DNA from: Brevibacillus sp051967035
GTDB lineage: Bacteria; Bacillota; Bacilli; Brevibacillales; Brevibacillaceae
Reading direction: 5' to 3'
Length of the DNA stretch: 64,000 nt
Assembly: GCF_051967035.1 (NCBI RefSeq)
Contig: NZ_JBQCKK010000015.1
Span: 31,087 to 95,086 of the forward strand
Shown in pieces: positions 25,067 through 34,686 of the stretch (position 1 is its first letter; each line of letters opens with the position of its first letter). The position numbers and the translations under genes are program-made. Under the pieces are notes generated by a model. That model saw only the letters and a program-made list of their open reading frames with translations. It had not been told where the DNA came from and made no database searches.

Positions 25067-25297
25067 ATGAGCATACGCTACACGTGTCGTTGTTGCGGCA
25101 TGAAAATCGCGGAATTTGACGAATCGCAAGTGACGGAAGCGCAGCTCGGGTTTGATTTCTTGACCCCGGAGGAACGTGCTCTTATAATATCGAGAGAACA
25201 AAGTGGAGATACGGTCGTCAGCATCACGTGCGATTACTGCCGTGAAGCGCTGATTCAGCATCCAGAGCTTTCGCTAGTTGGAAATCCACTTCAATAA
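25067..25297 (+). CDS. fin: Anti-sigma-F factor Fin (YabK)
   Basis: Fin is a 76-residue forespore protein that displaces sigma-F from RNA polymerase and promotes the switch to sigma-G. The paired zinc cysteines are visible as CRCC near residues 7-10 and CDYC around residues 58-61. TPEERALIIS lies in the central helix. Length and position between pth and mfd are as in B. subtilis. The upstream forespore promoter fits the role. A terminator follows. Confidence 0.93.
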   Translation: MSIRYTCRCCGMKIAEFDESQVTEAQLGFDFLTPEERALIISREQSGDTVVSITCDYCREALIQHPELSLVGNPLQ

Positions 25298-25335
25298 AAG
25301 AGGAGCGGATACTCGTTAGGAAGGCTTGTACGGAC

Positions 25336-25368
25336 AAGGCCTTAGCTTGGGGAGCTAAGGCTTCTTTT
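25336..25368 (+). terminator. Terminator after fin
   Basis: AAGGCCTTAGCT and AGCTAAGGCTT form a stem around a 5-base loop, followed by CTTTT. Confidence 0.82.
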
Positions 25369-25452
25369 CGCATGGTCGACCTGCGGCCCAAATCGCAAGC
25401 TCAGTCAGGCTCTGGTTGCAGATGACAGAAGAATTAGAGAGGGGATTAGTGA

Positions 25453-28400
25453 ATGCAAGTCATCATTAACCCGATGAAACAAGACTCGAACGTCGGGACA
25501 ATTGTGGCTGGTTTGGAGAAAGGTCTGCATGAGCAGCTCGTCTCCGGTCTGGCAGGTTCGGCCCGGCAGACACTGATGGCGGCACTCCAGCAAATGACCG
25601 GGCGTCCGGTCTGTGTCGTCACGCATAACATGTACCAAGCGCAAAAAGTATATGAGGACCTGATTGAGCTGGTTCCCTCCGATCAAGTGCTGCTCTATCC
25701 CGGCAACGAGCTGATCGGCTCCGAGCTTGCCATCGCCAGCCCGGAGATGCTGGCGCAGCGCATTCATGTATTCAACCGTCTGGCCCAAGGCTTTACGGGT
25801 TTTTTGGTTGCGCCGTTTGCGGGGTTGCGCCGTCTGGTCGTTCCGCCCCAGGTGTGGAAAGAAGCGCAGATCACGCTGTCCGTCGGCGACGAGCTGGATG
25901 TCGAATCGTTTTTGTCCCGCTGTGTGGAGCTTGGCTATGAGCGCGTCGATATGGTCGAGCGAAAAGGCGAGCTGAGTGTTCGCGGCGGCATTATCGACTT
26001 GTATCCGATCGATTCCGAGTGGCCTGTGCGTATCGAGCTGTTCGATGTGGAAATTGACTCGATCCGTACGTTTGACATGCTTTCCCAACGCTCGATGGAA
26101 TCCGTGCAGACGTACGTTTTGGGCCCGGCAAAGGAAATGATCGCCTCTACGCATTTGCTGATGGAATCGGCTGTCCGCTTAGAGCAGAAGCTCGGTGAAA
26201 CCGTTGCCAAGCTGAAAGATGGCGCAGCCAAGGAAAAAGTGGCGGAGCGCATCGGCGCGGATGTGGAACGGATGAAAGCAGGACAGCGTTTTCCCCAGCT
26301 GTACGCGTACATCTCGGTCATTTATCCGTCGCAGGACACGCTGTTGTCCTACATGCCGCCTGAGACTCTTCTGATTATGGATGAACCGTCCCGCGTCCTG
26401 GATACGGCTGCCCAGCTGCAAAAGGAAGAGGCGGAGTGGCTGACTGGACGAATCGCCCAGGGCGAGTATATGGCGAACCTCAGCCTGTCTCGCACGTATG
26501 AGGATATCGTCTCGCAGAAAAAGCGGCAGATTGTCCACCTGTCTTTGTTCCTCCGGCAGTCTCCCAAAACCCAGCCGCAAAACATCGTCAACCTGACCTG
26601 TCGCACCATGCAGAACTTCCACGGACAGATGAATGTGCTGAAAACAGAGTTGGCTCGTTGGAAAAAGTCTCAGGATCAGATTGTGTTTGTCGCCGCCGAT
26701 TTGGAGCGGGCCAAGCGTCTGGAACGCGTCTTGCACGACTATGAGATGGAAGCGGACGTGTTGACCGAACCGGTGGATGTAGTGCCGCCAGGGCGTCCTA
26801 CGATCATACTGGGGAACCTCCAGACAGGCTTCGAGCTTCCGTTAAACAAGCTGGTCGTGATTACGGAAGGCGAAGTATTTACCGCCAAGCAGCGCAAAGC
26901 GCGCAAAGTGCAGCAGACGATGAACAACGCGGAGCGGATCAAAAATTATTTGGAGCTGAAGCCCGGCGATTTCGTGGTACACGTGAATCACGGAATTGGT
27001 AAATACCTTGGAATTGAAACCAAGGAAATACTCGGAATTCATAAAGATTACCTTCATATTCAATATGCGGCCGGAGACAGCTTGTTCGTTCCCATCGACC
27101 AGATCGACCACGTGCAAAAATACGTGGCAAGCGAGGAAGCCCAGCCGAAAATCTACAGCCTGGGCGGCAGCGAATGGAAACGGGTCAAAAATAAAGTCCA
27201 GTCTTCCGTCAAAGATATTGCCGAAGACTTAATTAAGCTGTACGCTGCACGGGAAGCAGCGGTTGGGCATGCTTTTTCTCCCGATACGGCCGAGCAGCGG
27301 GAATTTGAAGCGATGTTCCCGTATCAGGAGACGCCGGATCAGTTGCGGGCGATTGCCGAGGTCAAAGCAGACATGGAACGAAGACGCCCGATGGATCGTC
27401 TTGTATGTGGGGACGTCGGCTACGGAAAGACCGAGGTCGCGATTCGCGCTGCGTTCAAGGCCGTCATGGATGGCAAGCAGGTGGCGGTACTGGTGCCGAC
27501 GACGATTTTGGCCCAGCAGCATTACGAGACGTTCCGCGAGCGTTTTGCCGAGTATCCGATTCGCGTCGAGGTGCTCAGCCGCTTCCGTTCGCGCAAGGAA
27601 CAAAACGCCACGCTAAAAGGGTTGAAGGAAGGCACGGTCGACGTCGTCATCGGGACGCATCGTCTGCTCTCCAAAGACTTGCTGTTCCGCGATCTGGGAC
27701 TGCTTATCGTTGACGAGGAGCAGCGTTTCGGTGTGAGCCACAAGGAAAAGCTGAAGCAAATCAAGACAAATGTCGACGTGATTACGCTGACAGCGACGCC
27801 CATTCCGCGTACGCTGCACATGTCGATGCTTGGTGTGCGCGACCTGTCTGTCATCGAGACGCCGCCGGAAAACCGCTTTCCGGTACAAACGTACGTGATG
27901 GAATACAGCCCTGCGCTTGTACGCGAAGCGATCGAACGCGAGCTGGCGCGCGACGGCCAAGTCTTTTTCCTCTACAACCAGGTACAGGGCATCGAGCAAA
28001 TGGCGGAGCAAATTTCCATGCTCGTTCCTGATGCGCGGATTGCCGTAGCGCACGGACAGATGAACGAAAGCGAGCTGGAGGGCGTCATTCTCGATTTTCT
28101 GGAAGGCAACTTTGACGTGCTGGTCAGCACGACAATCATCGAGACCGGGGTCGATATCCCGAACGTCAATACGCTCATCATTTACAACGCCGACAAAATG
28201 GGCTTGTCCCAGCTGTATCAGCTGCGCGGACGGGTGGGCCGTTCGAACCGGATCGCCTACGCCTACTTCACGTATCAACGGGACAAGGTGCTGACAGAGG
28301 TCGCGGAAAAACGGCTGCAAGCCATCAAGGAGTTTACCGAGCTTGGCTCCGGCTTCAAGATCGCGATGCGCGACTTGTCCATTCGCGGGGCCGGTAACCT

Positions 28401-29001
28401 GCTGGGCGCGGAGCAGCACGGGTTCATCAATACAGTCGGTTTTGATCTGTACAGTCAGATGCTCAAGGAAGCGATTGACGAGCTGAAGGGCGAGACCAAG
28501 CAGGAGGTGGCGACGCCTGTGGAAATCAACCTGCAACTCGATGCGTACATTCCTTCCATGTACATTACCGACAGCCGCCAGAAAATCGAGATGTACAAAA
28601 AGTTCGTGGCGGTTTCCACGCTGGAGGATGTCGACGATCTGGCAGAGGAATTGCTTGACCGTTTTGGTCCTGTCCCCAAGCCGGTTGACAATTTGCTGAC
28701 GATTTCCCGCTTGCGCGTCTACGCCTTGCAACACCACATTACCGAGATCAGCCAAAAAAATCCGGATGAAATCAAGCTGGTGTTACATCCTAGCCAGAAC
28801 AACAACATTGACGGCGGCGCTCTGTTCGCGCTTGCCAGCAACTGGAGCCGAAGACTGGGGCTCTCGGGTGGACAACAGATCACCATTACTGTTAAAGTAA
28901 AGGGGTTAAGAGAAGACGAGGGCGTACAGTTGGTTGAAAAACTGCTGCGTCAATTTCATCAGGTGCGTAAAGACACCGGTACGGAGAGTCCTGTGTCCTA
29001 A
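25453..29001 (+). CDS. mfd: Transcription-repair coupling factor Mfd
   Basis: Mfd removes stalled RNA polymerase and recruits UvrA to lesions. The 1182-residue protein has the N-terminal UvrB-homology module, a CarD/RID RNA polymerase-interaction domain around residues 495-560 (PGDFVVHVNHGIGKYLGIE), the RecG-like translocase with GDVGYGKTEV near residue 652 and DEEQRFG near 754, and the C-terminal TRCF domain. The family-typical length is complete. GAGGGG lies 10 bases before the ATG. prsA follows after 36 bases. Confidence 0.97.
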   Translation: MQVIINPMKQDSNVGTIVAGLEKGLHEQLVSGLAGSARQTLMAALQQMTGRPVCVVTHNMYQAQKVYEDLIELVPSDQVLLYPGNELIGSELAIASPEMLAQRIHVFNRLAQGFTGFLVAPFAGLRRLVVPPQVWKEAQITLSVGDELDVESFLSRCVELGYERVDMVERKGELSVRGGIIDLYPIDSEWPVRIELFDVEIDSIRTFDMLSQRSMESVQTYVLGPAKEMIASTHLLMESAVRLEQKLGETVAKLKDGAAKEKVAERIGADVERMKAGQRFPQLYAYISVIYPSQDTLLSYMPPETLLIMDEPSRVLDTAAQLQKEEAEWLTGRIAQGEYMANLSLSRTYEDIVSQKKRQIVHLSLFLRQSPKTQPQNIVNLTCRTMQNFHGQMNVLKTELARWKKSQDQIVFVAADLERAKRLERVLHDYEMEADVLTEPVDVVPPGRPTIILGNLQTGFELPLNKLVVITEGEVFTAKQRKARKVQQTMNNAERIKNYLELKPGDFVVHVNHGIGKYLGIETKEILGIHKDYLHIQYAAGDSLFVPIDQIDHVQKYVASEEAQPKIYSLGGSEWKRVKNKVQSSVKDIAEDLIKLYAAREAAVGHAFSPDTAEQREFEAMFPYQETPDQLRAIAEVKADMERRRPMDRLVCGDVGYGKTEVAIRAAFKAVMDGKQVAVLVPTTILAQQHYETFRERFAEYPIRVEVLSRFRSRKEQNATLKGLKEGTVDVVIGTHRLLSKDLLFRDLGLLIVDEEQRFGVSHKEKLKQIKTNVDVITLTATPIPRTLHMSMLGVRDLSVIETPPENRFPVQTYVMEYSPALVREAIERELARDGQVFFLYNQVQGIEQMAEQISMLVPDARIAVAHGQMNESELEGVILDFLEGNFDVLVSTTIIETGVDIPNVNTLIIYNADKMGLSQLYQLRGRVGRSNRIAYAYFTYQRDKVLTEVAEKRLQAIKEFTELGSGFKIAMRDLSIRGAGNLLGAEQHGFINTVGFDLYSQMLKEAIDELKGETKQEVATPVEINLQLDAYIPSMYITDSRQKIEMYKKFVAVSTLEDVDDLAEELLDRFGPVPKPVDNLLTISRLRVYALQHHITEISQKNPDEIKLVLHPSQNNNIDGGALFALASNWSRRLGLSGGQQITITVKVKGLREDEGVQLVEKLLRQFHQVRKDTGTESPVS

Positions 29002-29037
29002 GGGACAGGGGGCTTGCCGGGAAGGGAGATTCCTAGT

Positions 29038-30114
29038 ATGAAACGTTCTGTAGCGATTTTATCTTCTGCTGTTCTGGTCGTGGCACTCATGACCGGCTGC
29101 GGAAAGGCAGAAGATAATGCGCAGCCGAATCAAAACGCAGCCAGTCAGACAGACGGAAATAAACAGGGAAATCAAGCTGCTGATGCCAACGATCCACTCA
29201 CGCAGTTTCCCAAGCTGACCTTGCCTTATACGGGAGATGCGAAGGCGGCTTTTGTTGAGTATCAGGGCGGCACGGTGACAGGCCAGGAGTTCGAAGAGTT
29301 CCTGCGCGTCATCAACTTCATGAATCCGCAACAAGGTACCATGATCGAGGCAGCCGACAACGAAGCGCTGAAAGCTTTCGCGCGCGAGTATACGGCAACC
29401 AAAATTTTGGCGAGTCGTTCTGATGACGCCATGAAGAAGGAAGCGAAAGCCCTGGCGGAAAAGACCTTTGAGAAAATCAAAGGTCAGTACATGAGCTTCT
29501 TGGGCAAGGACGAGGCCAAGTTCAACAAGCTGATGGAAGGCCAAGGCGTCACCAAAGAAATGGTGACCAACCAGATGGCGCTCATCAACGAATCGATCAC
29601 CGTGCTGAAAAAGAACATCAGTGACGATACATTGAAGCAGAAGTACGACCAGATGGACAAAGCGTCCCGCACCATCGCATCGGTACGCCATATCCTGATT
29701 TCCACGGAGAAGCGCAAGCCTGAGGAAGCATTGAAAATCGCCAACGACCTCGAAGCGCGTCTGAAAAAGGGCGAGGACTTCGCGAAGCTGGCGAAGGAGT
29801 TTACGGACGACCCGGGCAGCAAGGAAACCGGCGGCCTGTACGAAAATGCCGACGTAAGCCAATGGGTGCCTGAGTTCAAAAACGCAGCGTTGACGCAAAA
29901 AGTCGGGGAAGTAGGACCTCCGGTAAAAACGAGCTTTGGTTACCACATCATCAAGGTTGAAAACCGCAAGGAAAAAACCTTCGATGAAATGAAGGAAGAG
30001 CTCCGCGCAAATGCGCTGGAGGCTGGCTACGATGCGTTTGGCAAAAACGAGCTGGACAAGCTGATCGTGAAGTACAACCTGCCGCAGTCCAATAACGAGG
30101 CAGCGAAAAAGTAA
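29038..30114 (+). CDS. Peptidyl-prolyl isomerase lipoprotein, PrsA/SurA type
   Basis: The 358-residue exported foldase has a lipoprotein signal ending at LMTGC (Cys near residue 21), then a low-complexity Gln/Asn linker. A SurA-like N-terminal chaperone region follows, and a parvulin (PpiC) domain occupies roughly residues 220-320 (VRHILIST, then TDDPGSKETGG, then GYHIIKVENR). PrsA-type proteins help exported proteins fold at the membrane-wall interface. GGGAG lies upstream of the ATG; an earlier in-frame ATG at 29014 would disrupt the signal peptide. It sits between mfd and spoVT, where B. subtilis has nothing. Confidence 0.92.
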   Translation: MKRSVAILSSAVLVVALMTGCGKAEDNAQPNQNAASQTDGNKQGNQAADANDPLTQFPKLTLPYTGDAKAAFVEYQGGTVTGQEFEEFLRVINFMNPQQGTMIEAADNEALKAFAREYTATKILASRSDDAMKKEAKALAEKTFEKIKGQYMSFLGKDEAKFNKLMEGQGVTKEMVTNQMALINESITVLKKNISDDTLKQKYDQMDKASRTIASVRHILISTEKRKPEEALKIANDLEARLKKGEDFAKLAKEFTDDPGSKETGGLYENADVSQWVPEFKNAALTQKVGEVGPPVKTSFGYHIIKVENRKEKTFDEMKEELRANALEAGYDAFGKNELDKLIVKYNLPQSNNEAAKK

Positions 30115-30130
30115 AAAACGCAGCAGATCG

Positions 30131-30159
30131 AAAACAGGGAATTCCTTTCCCTGTTTTTT
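30131..30159 (+). terminator. Terminator after the prsA-like gene
   Basis: AAAACAGGGAA pairs with TTCCCTGTTTT over TTCCTT-type loop bases, followed by TT. Confidence 0.85.
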
Positions 30160-30168
30160 CGTTTTCTC

Positions 30169-30197
30169 GCATATTCTTGAAACATGGGCAAATACTA
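30169..30197 (+). promoter_or_regulatory. Sigma-G promoter of spoVT
   Basis: GCATA (30169-30173), 17 bases, AATACTA (30191-30197) matches GHATR-n17/18-CATnHTA except for the first base of the -10. In B. subtilis spoVT is sigma-G dependent. The leader to the ATG is about 150 bases and shows no other element. Confidence 0.6.
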
Positions 30198-30353
30198 TTA
30201 TCACTCGCTACCACCCGGGGGAGAGTAACTGAAGCAACTGGTAAAAATTGATGCAAGCACCCATAGTTAAAATTAGAATTTGAGGAAAAAATACAAGTAA
30301 CCAACCACCATTTATTCACTACCCACTTCTCAGGGAAAGCGAGGCAACATGAC

Positions 30354-30896
30354 ATGAAAGCAACTGGTATCGTTCGTCGAATTGACGACCTCGGTCGGGT
30401 CGTGATTCCTAAGGAGATTCGTCGTACATTGCGCATTCGTGAAGGCGACCCGCTTGAGATTTTTGTGGATCGTGACGGAGAAGTCATTCTCAAAAAGTAT
30501 TCACCGATAGGAGAATTAGGTGATTTTGCCAAAGAATACGCTGATTCCCTGTATGAAAGTTTGAATCATACCGTATTGATCTCAGATCGGGATACCGTCA
30601 TCGCCGTAGCTGGAGCATCGAAAAAAGAGTACCTGGAAAAAGCCATTGGCAGCATTGTGGAAAAATGTTTGGAGGAACGCAAAACCCGACTGGAGAAAAA
30701 CGCCGGTACTTATGAGATTTGCCGCGATATGAACGAGACATACGGCTCGTTCGTCGTCGCTCCCATCGTGGCCGGTGGTGACCCGATCGGTTCCGTGATT
30801 CTCCTGAACAAAAACGAATCGACCAAGATGAGTGATCTGGAGATGAAAATGGCGGAGACCGCAGCCGGTTTTCTGGCGAAGCAAATGGAGCAATAG
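30354..30896 (+). CDS. spoVT: Stage V sporulation regulator SpoVT
   Basis: SpoVT tunes sigma-G-dependent genes in the forespore. The 180-residue protein has an AbrB-like N-terminal swapped hairpin (MKATGIVRRIDDLGRVVIPK) and a C-terminal GAF domain from about residue 56 (ESLNHTVLISDRDTVIAVAG). It keeps the full family length. It differs from the abrB gene in this window by the GAF domain and the absence of the CxxC tail. A forespore promoter is present upstream and a terminator downstream. Confidence 0.96.
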   Translation: MKATGIVRRIDDLGRVVIPKEIRRTLRIREGDPLEIFVDRDGEVILKKYSPIGELGDFAKEYADSLYESLNHTVLISDRDTVIAVAGASKKEYLEKAIGSIVEKCLEERKTRLEKNAGTYEICRDMNETYGSFVVAPIVAGGDPIGSVILLNKNESTKMSDLEMKMAETAAGFLAKQMEQ

Positions 30897-30910
30897 CAAG
30901 TATGCATGAG

Positions 30911-30942
30911 AACAGCCTCGATTTTGCCGGGGCTGTTTTTTT
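30911..30942 (+). terminator. Terminator after spoVT
   Basis: AACAGCCTCG pairs with CGGGGCTGTT (one G-U), followed by TTTTT. Confidence 0.83.
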
Positions 30943-31058
30943 GCTGCCGACCAGCTTGCCTGGTCTGTTGCGGGCGAGCCTTCCCACATTTTTTCTCGCC
31001 GATTTGCTTGTGGTATAATGGACGAAGTTTCTGGTTGGAGAGGAGAAATTTCACGCAC

Positions 31059-32696
31059 ATGGCTCAAGAAAAGGCATCCGTTCAATTTGTGAAAGGCGCA
31101 GCCATACTCGGGGTTGCCGGTCTTGTCTCCAAGCTGCTTGGCGCAGTATACCGCATTCCATACCAAAACATTGCCGGCGATATCGGCTTGTACGTATATA
31201 TGCAAGTATACCCGCTATACACCACGCTCTTGATTTTGGCGACGGCTGGCTTTCCGATCGCCATCTCCAAGATCGTTTCGGAGCGTATCGCCATCGGCGA
31301 TGCGCTGGGTGCGCGAAGAGCGTTCCGCGTCGCCAGCATTTCGCTGGTCGTGCTCGGCTTGTTTTTCTTCGTGTTGCTGTACGGAGGGGCTCCGGTCATT
31401 GCCCGATTCATGGGAGACGAACATTTGACGACACCGCTGCGGGCAGTCGCCTGGTCCTTGCCGCTCGTGCCGATGGCAGCGATCTTGCGCGGATATTTTC
31501 AAGGGCACCAGAACATGATGCCGACAGGAGTTTCGCAGGTCATCGAGCAGCTGATTCGGGTGATTTTCATTTTGCTCGCCGCTTTCTGGGCGATGAATGT
31601 GTACCAGGACGCGTATCTCGCAGGTACCGGAGCGGTATTTGCCGCTTTTCCAGGAGGTGTGGCCGCCATTCTCGTCCTGCTGTGGTACTGGAGAAGGGAC
31701 AAGCAGGGCGCTCAACTGATTCCCGAGCAGACACAGCGAGCGGGAGTGAGTACCTGGACCAATCGTCAGGTGTTGCGCAGCCTGTTGATGTACGCTGTCC
31801 CGATCTGCATGGGAGCGCTGGTTTTGCCGCTCATCCCGCTGGTGGACTCGATTACGGTTGTCAACATGCTCCAGCTTAGCGGAACACCGGAAGATATGGC
31901 CAAGCTGTTAAAAGGGGCGTTTGACCGCGGTCAGCCGCTCATCCAGTTCGGTACGTTCTTTGCGACATCGCTGTCGTTGGCGCTCGTGCCTGCGATCAGC
32001 GAAGCCGTGGCGCAGAGGCAGCATCACATGATCGTGTCTCGTTCCGAAATCGCCATTCGCCTGACTTTTTTACTGGGACTGCCGGCTTCGTTTGGCCTCG
32101 CTTTGCTGGCGGAGCCAATCAACGTCATGCTGTATGGCGACAGCAACGGAACAGAAGCGCTCGCGGTACAATCGTTCACGATTATGTTTGCCACGCTGAG
32201 CATCGCCAGCGCCGGCATCCTGCAAGGTCTGGGGCGCGTCATGCGACCAGCGCGCAATCTGTTTATCGGCGTCTTGGTCAAGCTCGTCCTGAATCTCGCG
32301 CTCGTTCCTCTCTGGGGGATTGCAGGCGCCGCGCTGTCGACGGTGATTGCTTATCTCGTAGCGATGGGGCTGAATGTGCTTGCGGTAAAAAAATACACGG
32401 GAGCGCAGGTTGGATTGCGGCAAACGGTTCTCAAACCGTTTTTGTCTGTCCTGGTCATGTCGGTGGTCGTTTTGCTTGTAGAAGGGGGAGCAAGCGCTCT
32501 GCTCGGCATGGCGGGAATGTCCGAACGGCTGTTCCAGACAGGGGTTGGCCTGCTTTCCGTAGGGGCGGGGGCAGTGGTCTACGTGCTGGCGCTGTTGAAA
32601 ACGGGCGGACTGACAAGAAACGATATTCATTTTCTGCCCAAAGGAAAGCGAATTGCTGCGCTGTTGACACGGTTCCAGCTTCTTCCTAAATCATAG
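31059..32696 (+). CDS. SpoVB-like polysaccharide flippase (YabM)
   Basis: The 545-residue integral membrane protein belongs to the MVF/MATE-like polysaccharide export family (YabM/SpoVB). About fourteen hydrophobic segments run from residue 10 (FVKGAAILGVAGLVSKLLGA) to the C terminus. Family members such as SpoVB, YkvU and MurJ/Amj-linked proteins move lipid-linked wall precursors. The substrate here is unknown. The ATG at 31059 has GAGAGGAG about 13 bases upstream, a loose spacing, and no better in-frame start is seen. It is followed after 20 bases by yabN. Confidence 0.9.
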   Translation: MAQEKASVQFVKGAAILGVAGLVSKLLGAVYRIPYQNIAGDIGLYVYMQVYPLYTTLLILATAGFPIAISKIVSERIAIGDALGARRAFRVASISLVVLGLFFFVLLYGGAPVIARFMGDEHLTTPLRAVAWSLPLVPMAAILRGYFQGHQNMMPTGVSQVIEQLIRVIFILLAAFWAMNVYQDAYLAGTGAVFAAFPGGVAAILVLLWYWRRDKQGAQLIPEQTQRAGVSTWTNRQVLRSLLMYAVPICMGALVLPLIPLVDSITVVNMLQLSGTPEDMAKLLKGAFDRGQPLIQFGTFFATSLSLALVPAISEAVAQRQHHMIVSRSEIAIRLTFLLGLPASFGLALLAEPINVMLYGDSNGTEALAVQSFTIMFATLSIASAGILQGLGRVMRPARNLFIGVLVKLVLNLALVPLWGIAGAALSTVIAYLVAMGLNVLAVKKYTGAQVGLRQTVLKPFLSVLVMSVVVLLVEGGASALLGMAGMSERLFQTGVGLLSVGAGAVVYVLALLKTGGLTRNDIHFLPKGKRIAALLTRFQLLPKS

Positions 32697-32716
32697 GCAT
32701 GTCGGAGGCGAAACGA

Positions 32717-34204
32717 TTGGATACGAACCCAAAAACCATTACCGTAGTCGGGCTGGGCGCAGGCGATCTCGACCAGCTGCCCTATGGCATTTACCGGACG
32801 CTCAAGCAAGCGAATCAGCTTTATTTGCGCACAAAGGAACATCCTGTTGTGGCCCAGCTGGCACACGAGGGCATCGCGCTGACGTCCTTTGACGAAGTGT
32901 ACGAGCAGCATGACGGCTTTGACGAAGTGTACGCCGAGATTGTGCAGCGGCTTTTTGCCAAAGCGGAGGAAGCAGGCAGCATCGTTTACGCCGTTCCCGG
33001 TCATCCGCTGGTGGCGGAGCGCACCGTTCAGCTGCTGCTCGCGGAAGGGCCAAAGCGCGGGGTGCGGATCGAGATTGGCGGAGGCCAGAGCTTTATCGAT
33101 CCGCTCTTTGCCCGCCTGCACATCGACCCGATCGAAGGCTTTTCCCTGCTGGACGGAACGGCGCTGTCTGCGGATCAGGTATCGCCGGGTCTGCACACGA
33201 TTATCGCTCAGGTCTACGACGCTTTTGTCGCTTCGGACGTGAAGCTGACCTTGATGGAGGTACTGCCGGACGATTATCGGGTGACGGTGGCCACGGCGGT
33301 AGGAGTAGCCGGGCAGGAGCGCATCGAGAGCGTACCGCTGTATGAGCTGGATCGAGTCGATCATTTTGGCAATTTGTCGTTGGTGTACGTACCGCCAGCG
33401 ACAGAGGAGAAGGTATTCTACCGTCAGTTTTCCTATTTGAAGGAAATCGTCGCGATTTTGCGCAGCCCGGACGGCTGCCCGTGGGATCGCGAGCAGACGC
33501 ATCAGAGCATTCGCAAAAACCTGATCGAAGAAACGTACGAAGTGCTGGAGACAATCGACGACGAAGACCCGGACGCGATGTGCGAGGAGCTGGGCGATCT
33601 GTTGATGCAGATTATGCTGCACGCGCAAATGGCAGCGGAGGACGGGTATTTTACTGTCGACGATGTGGTTGCGACCTTGAATGAAAAGCTGATTCGCCGC
33701 CACCCGCACGTATTCGGAGAAAAAAGCGCAAACGACTCGGATGAAGCGCTCGCGAACTGGCAGGAGATCAAAGCCCAGGAAAAAGCGGCAAAAGGCATTG
33801 ACGTGGCCGCCGCGTCCAAGCTGTCCGGCATTCCGCGCGATCTCCCTGCCCTGATGTACGCCTACAAGCTCCAGAAAAAAGCGGCAGAGGTCGGCTTCGA
33901 CTGGGACGATATTGCAGACGTCTACAAAAAGGTGGAAGAAGAATACCGCGAGCTGCGGGAAGCTCCCGCAGAAGAACGCGCGGGAGAGTTGGGCGATCTG
34001 CTCTTCGCTGTCGTCAATCTCGCCCGCTTCCTCAAGCTTGATCCGGAAGAAGCGCTGGCGTTGACGAACAACAAGTTCAAGAAACGCTTTGCCTATATCG
34101 AAAGCAAGCTGCAAGAGGCGGGGCGCACGTTTGAACAGACAGACCTCCAGGAAATGGACAAATGGTGGGAGGAAGCCAAACACCAGACAGAAGGGAGAGG
34201 GTAA
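32717..34204 (+). CDS. yabN: YabN: tetrapyrrole methylase-like plus MazG pyrophosphohydrolase
   Basis: A 495-residue two-domain protein. The N-terminal half has a tetrapyrrole methylase fold (TITVVGLGAGDLDQLPYGIY, then the VPGHPL loop near residue 95). The C-terminal half is a tandem MazG nucleotide pyrophosphohydrolase with CPWDREQTHQSI around residues 255-266 and the metal-binding ETYEVLE and EELGDLL motifs. MazG hydrolyses noncanonical NTPs or ppGpp-type nucleotides. I place the start at TTG 32717, because GGAGG lies 8 bases upstream; an ATG at 32699 has no ribosome site. rqcP follows 2 bases after its stop. Confidence 0.92.
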   Translation: MDTNPKTITVVGLGAGDLDQLPYGIYRTLKQANQLYLRTKEHPVVAQLAHEGIALTSFDEVYEQHDGFDEVYAEIVQRLFAKAEEAGSIVYAVPGHPLVAERTVQLLLAEGPKRGVRIEIGGGQSFIDPLFARLHIDPIEGFSLLDGTALSADQVSPGLHTIIAQVYDAFVASDVKLTLMEVLPDDYRVTVATAVGVAGQERIESVPLYELDRVDHFGNLSLVYVPPATEEKVFYRQFSYLKEIVAILRSPDGCPWDREQTHQSIRKNLIEETYEVLETIDDEDPDAMCEELGDLLMQIMLHAQMAAEDGYFTVDDVVATLNEKLIRRHPHVFGEKSANDSDEALANWQEIKAQEKAAKGIDVAAASKLSGIPRDLPALMYAYKLQKKAAEVGFDWDDIADVYKKVEEEYRELREAPAEERAGELGDLLFAVVNLARFLKLDPEEALALTNNKFKKRFAYIESKLQEAGRTFEQTDLQEMDKWWEEAKHQTEGRG

Positions 34205-34206
34205 GG

Positions 34207-34503
34207 ATGAGACTGGATAAATATTTGAAAGTATCCCGCCTGATTAAACGCCGCACGCTCGCCAAAGAAGTGTGCGACAAAGCCAGGGTAGAAATCAACG
34301 ACCGTCCGGCCAAAGCGTCCAGCACTGTCAAAATCGGCGACAAGCTGGCGATCCGCTTCGGTCAGAAGATCGTCTCCGTCAAAGTGGAGGACATCAAGGA
34401 AAACCCGCGCAAAGAAGAAGCGGCTTCGCTCTACACCGTCATCGGCGAAGTGCCTGTTCCGCGTGACGAGAAGGAAGAAGACGCGTATCTCAAAGGACAA
34501 TAA
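34207..34503 (+). CDS. rqcP: Ribosome-associated quality control protein RqcP (S4 domain)
   Basis: RqcP (YabO) works with RqcH to add poly-alanine tails to stalled nascent chains on the 50S subunit. The 98-residue protein is essentially one S4 RNA-binding domain: MRLDKYLKVSRLIKRRTLAK, then KARVEINDRPAKASS. GGGAGAGGGTAAGG is directly upstream of the ATG at 34207. It is translationally linked to yabN and ends before a terminator. Confidence 0.94.
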   Translation: MRLDKYLKVSRLIKRRTLAKEVCDKARVEINDRPAKASSTVKIGDKLAIRFGQKIVSVKVEDIKENPRKEEAASLYTVIGEVPVPRDEKEEDAYLKGQ

Positions 34504-34557
34504 AGGACAAGCGCTGTTGCGGCTGATGTTGTGGCAGTCAGGCTGTCGTCATGGCGC

Positions 34558-34592
34558 AAAAGGGAACCTGACTTCTTGGGTTCCCTTTTTTC
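34558..34592 (+). terminator. Terminator after rqcP
   Basis: AAAAGGGAACC pairs with GGTTCCCTTTT across 11 bases and is followed by TTC. Confidence 0.87.
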
Positions 34593-34686
34593 TTATGCAA
34601 GGAATCTCGCTATTCTAAAAAACCCCAGGACGCTTTTGCCCGAAAGAAGGATATAATGGAAGCAAATGAGAAGGGATGTGGTGCGG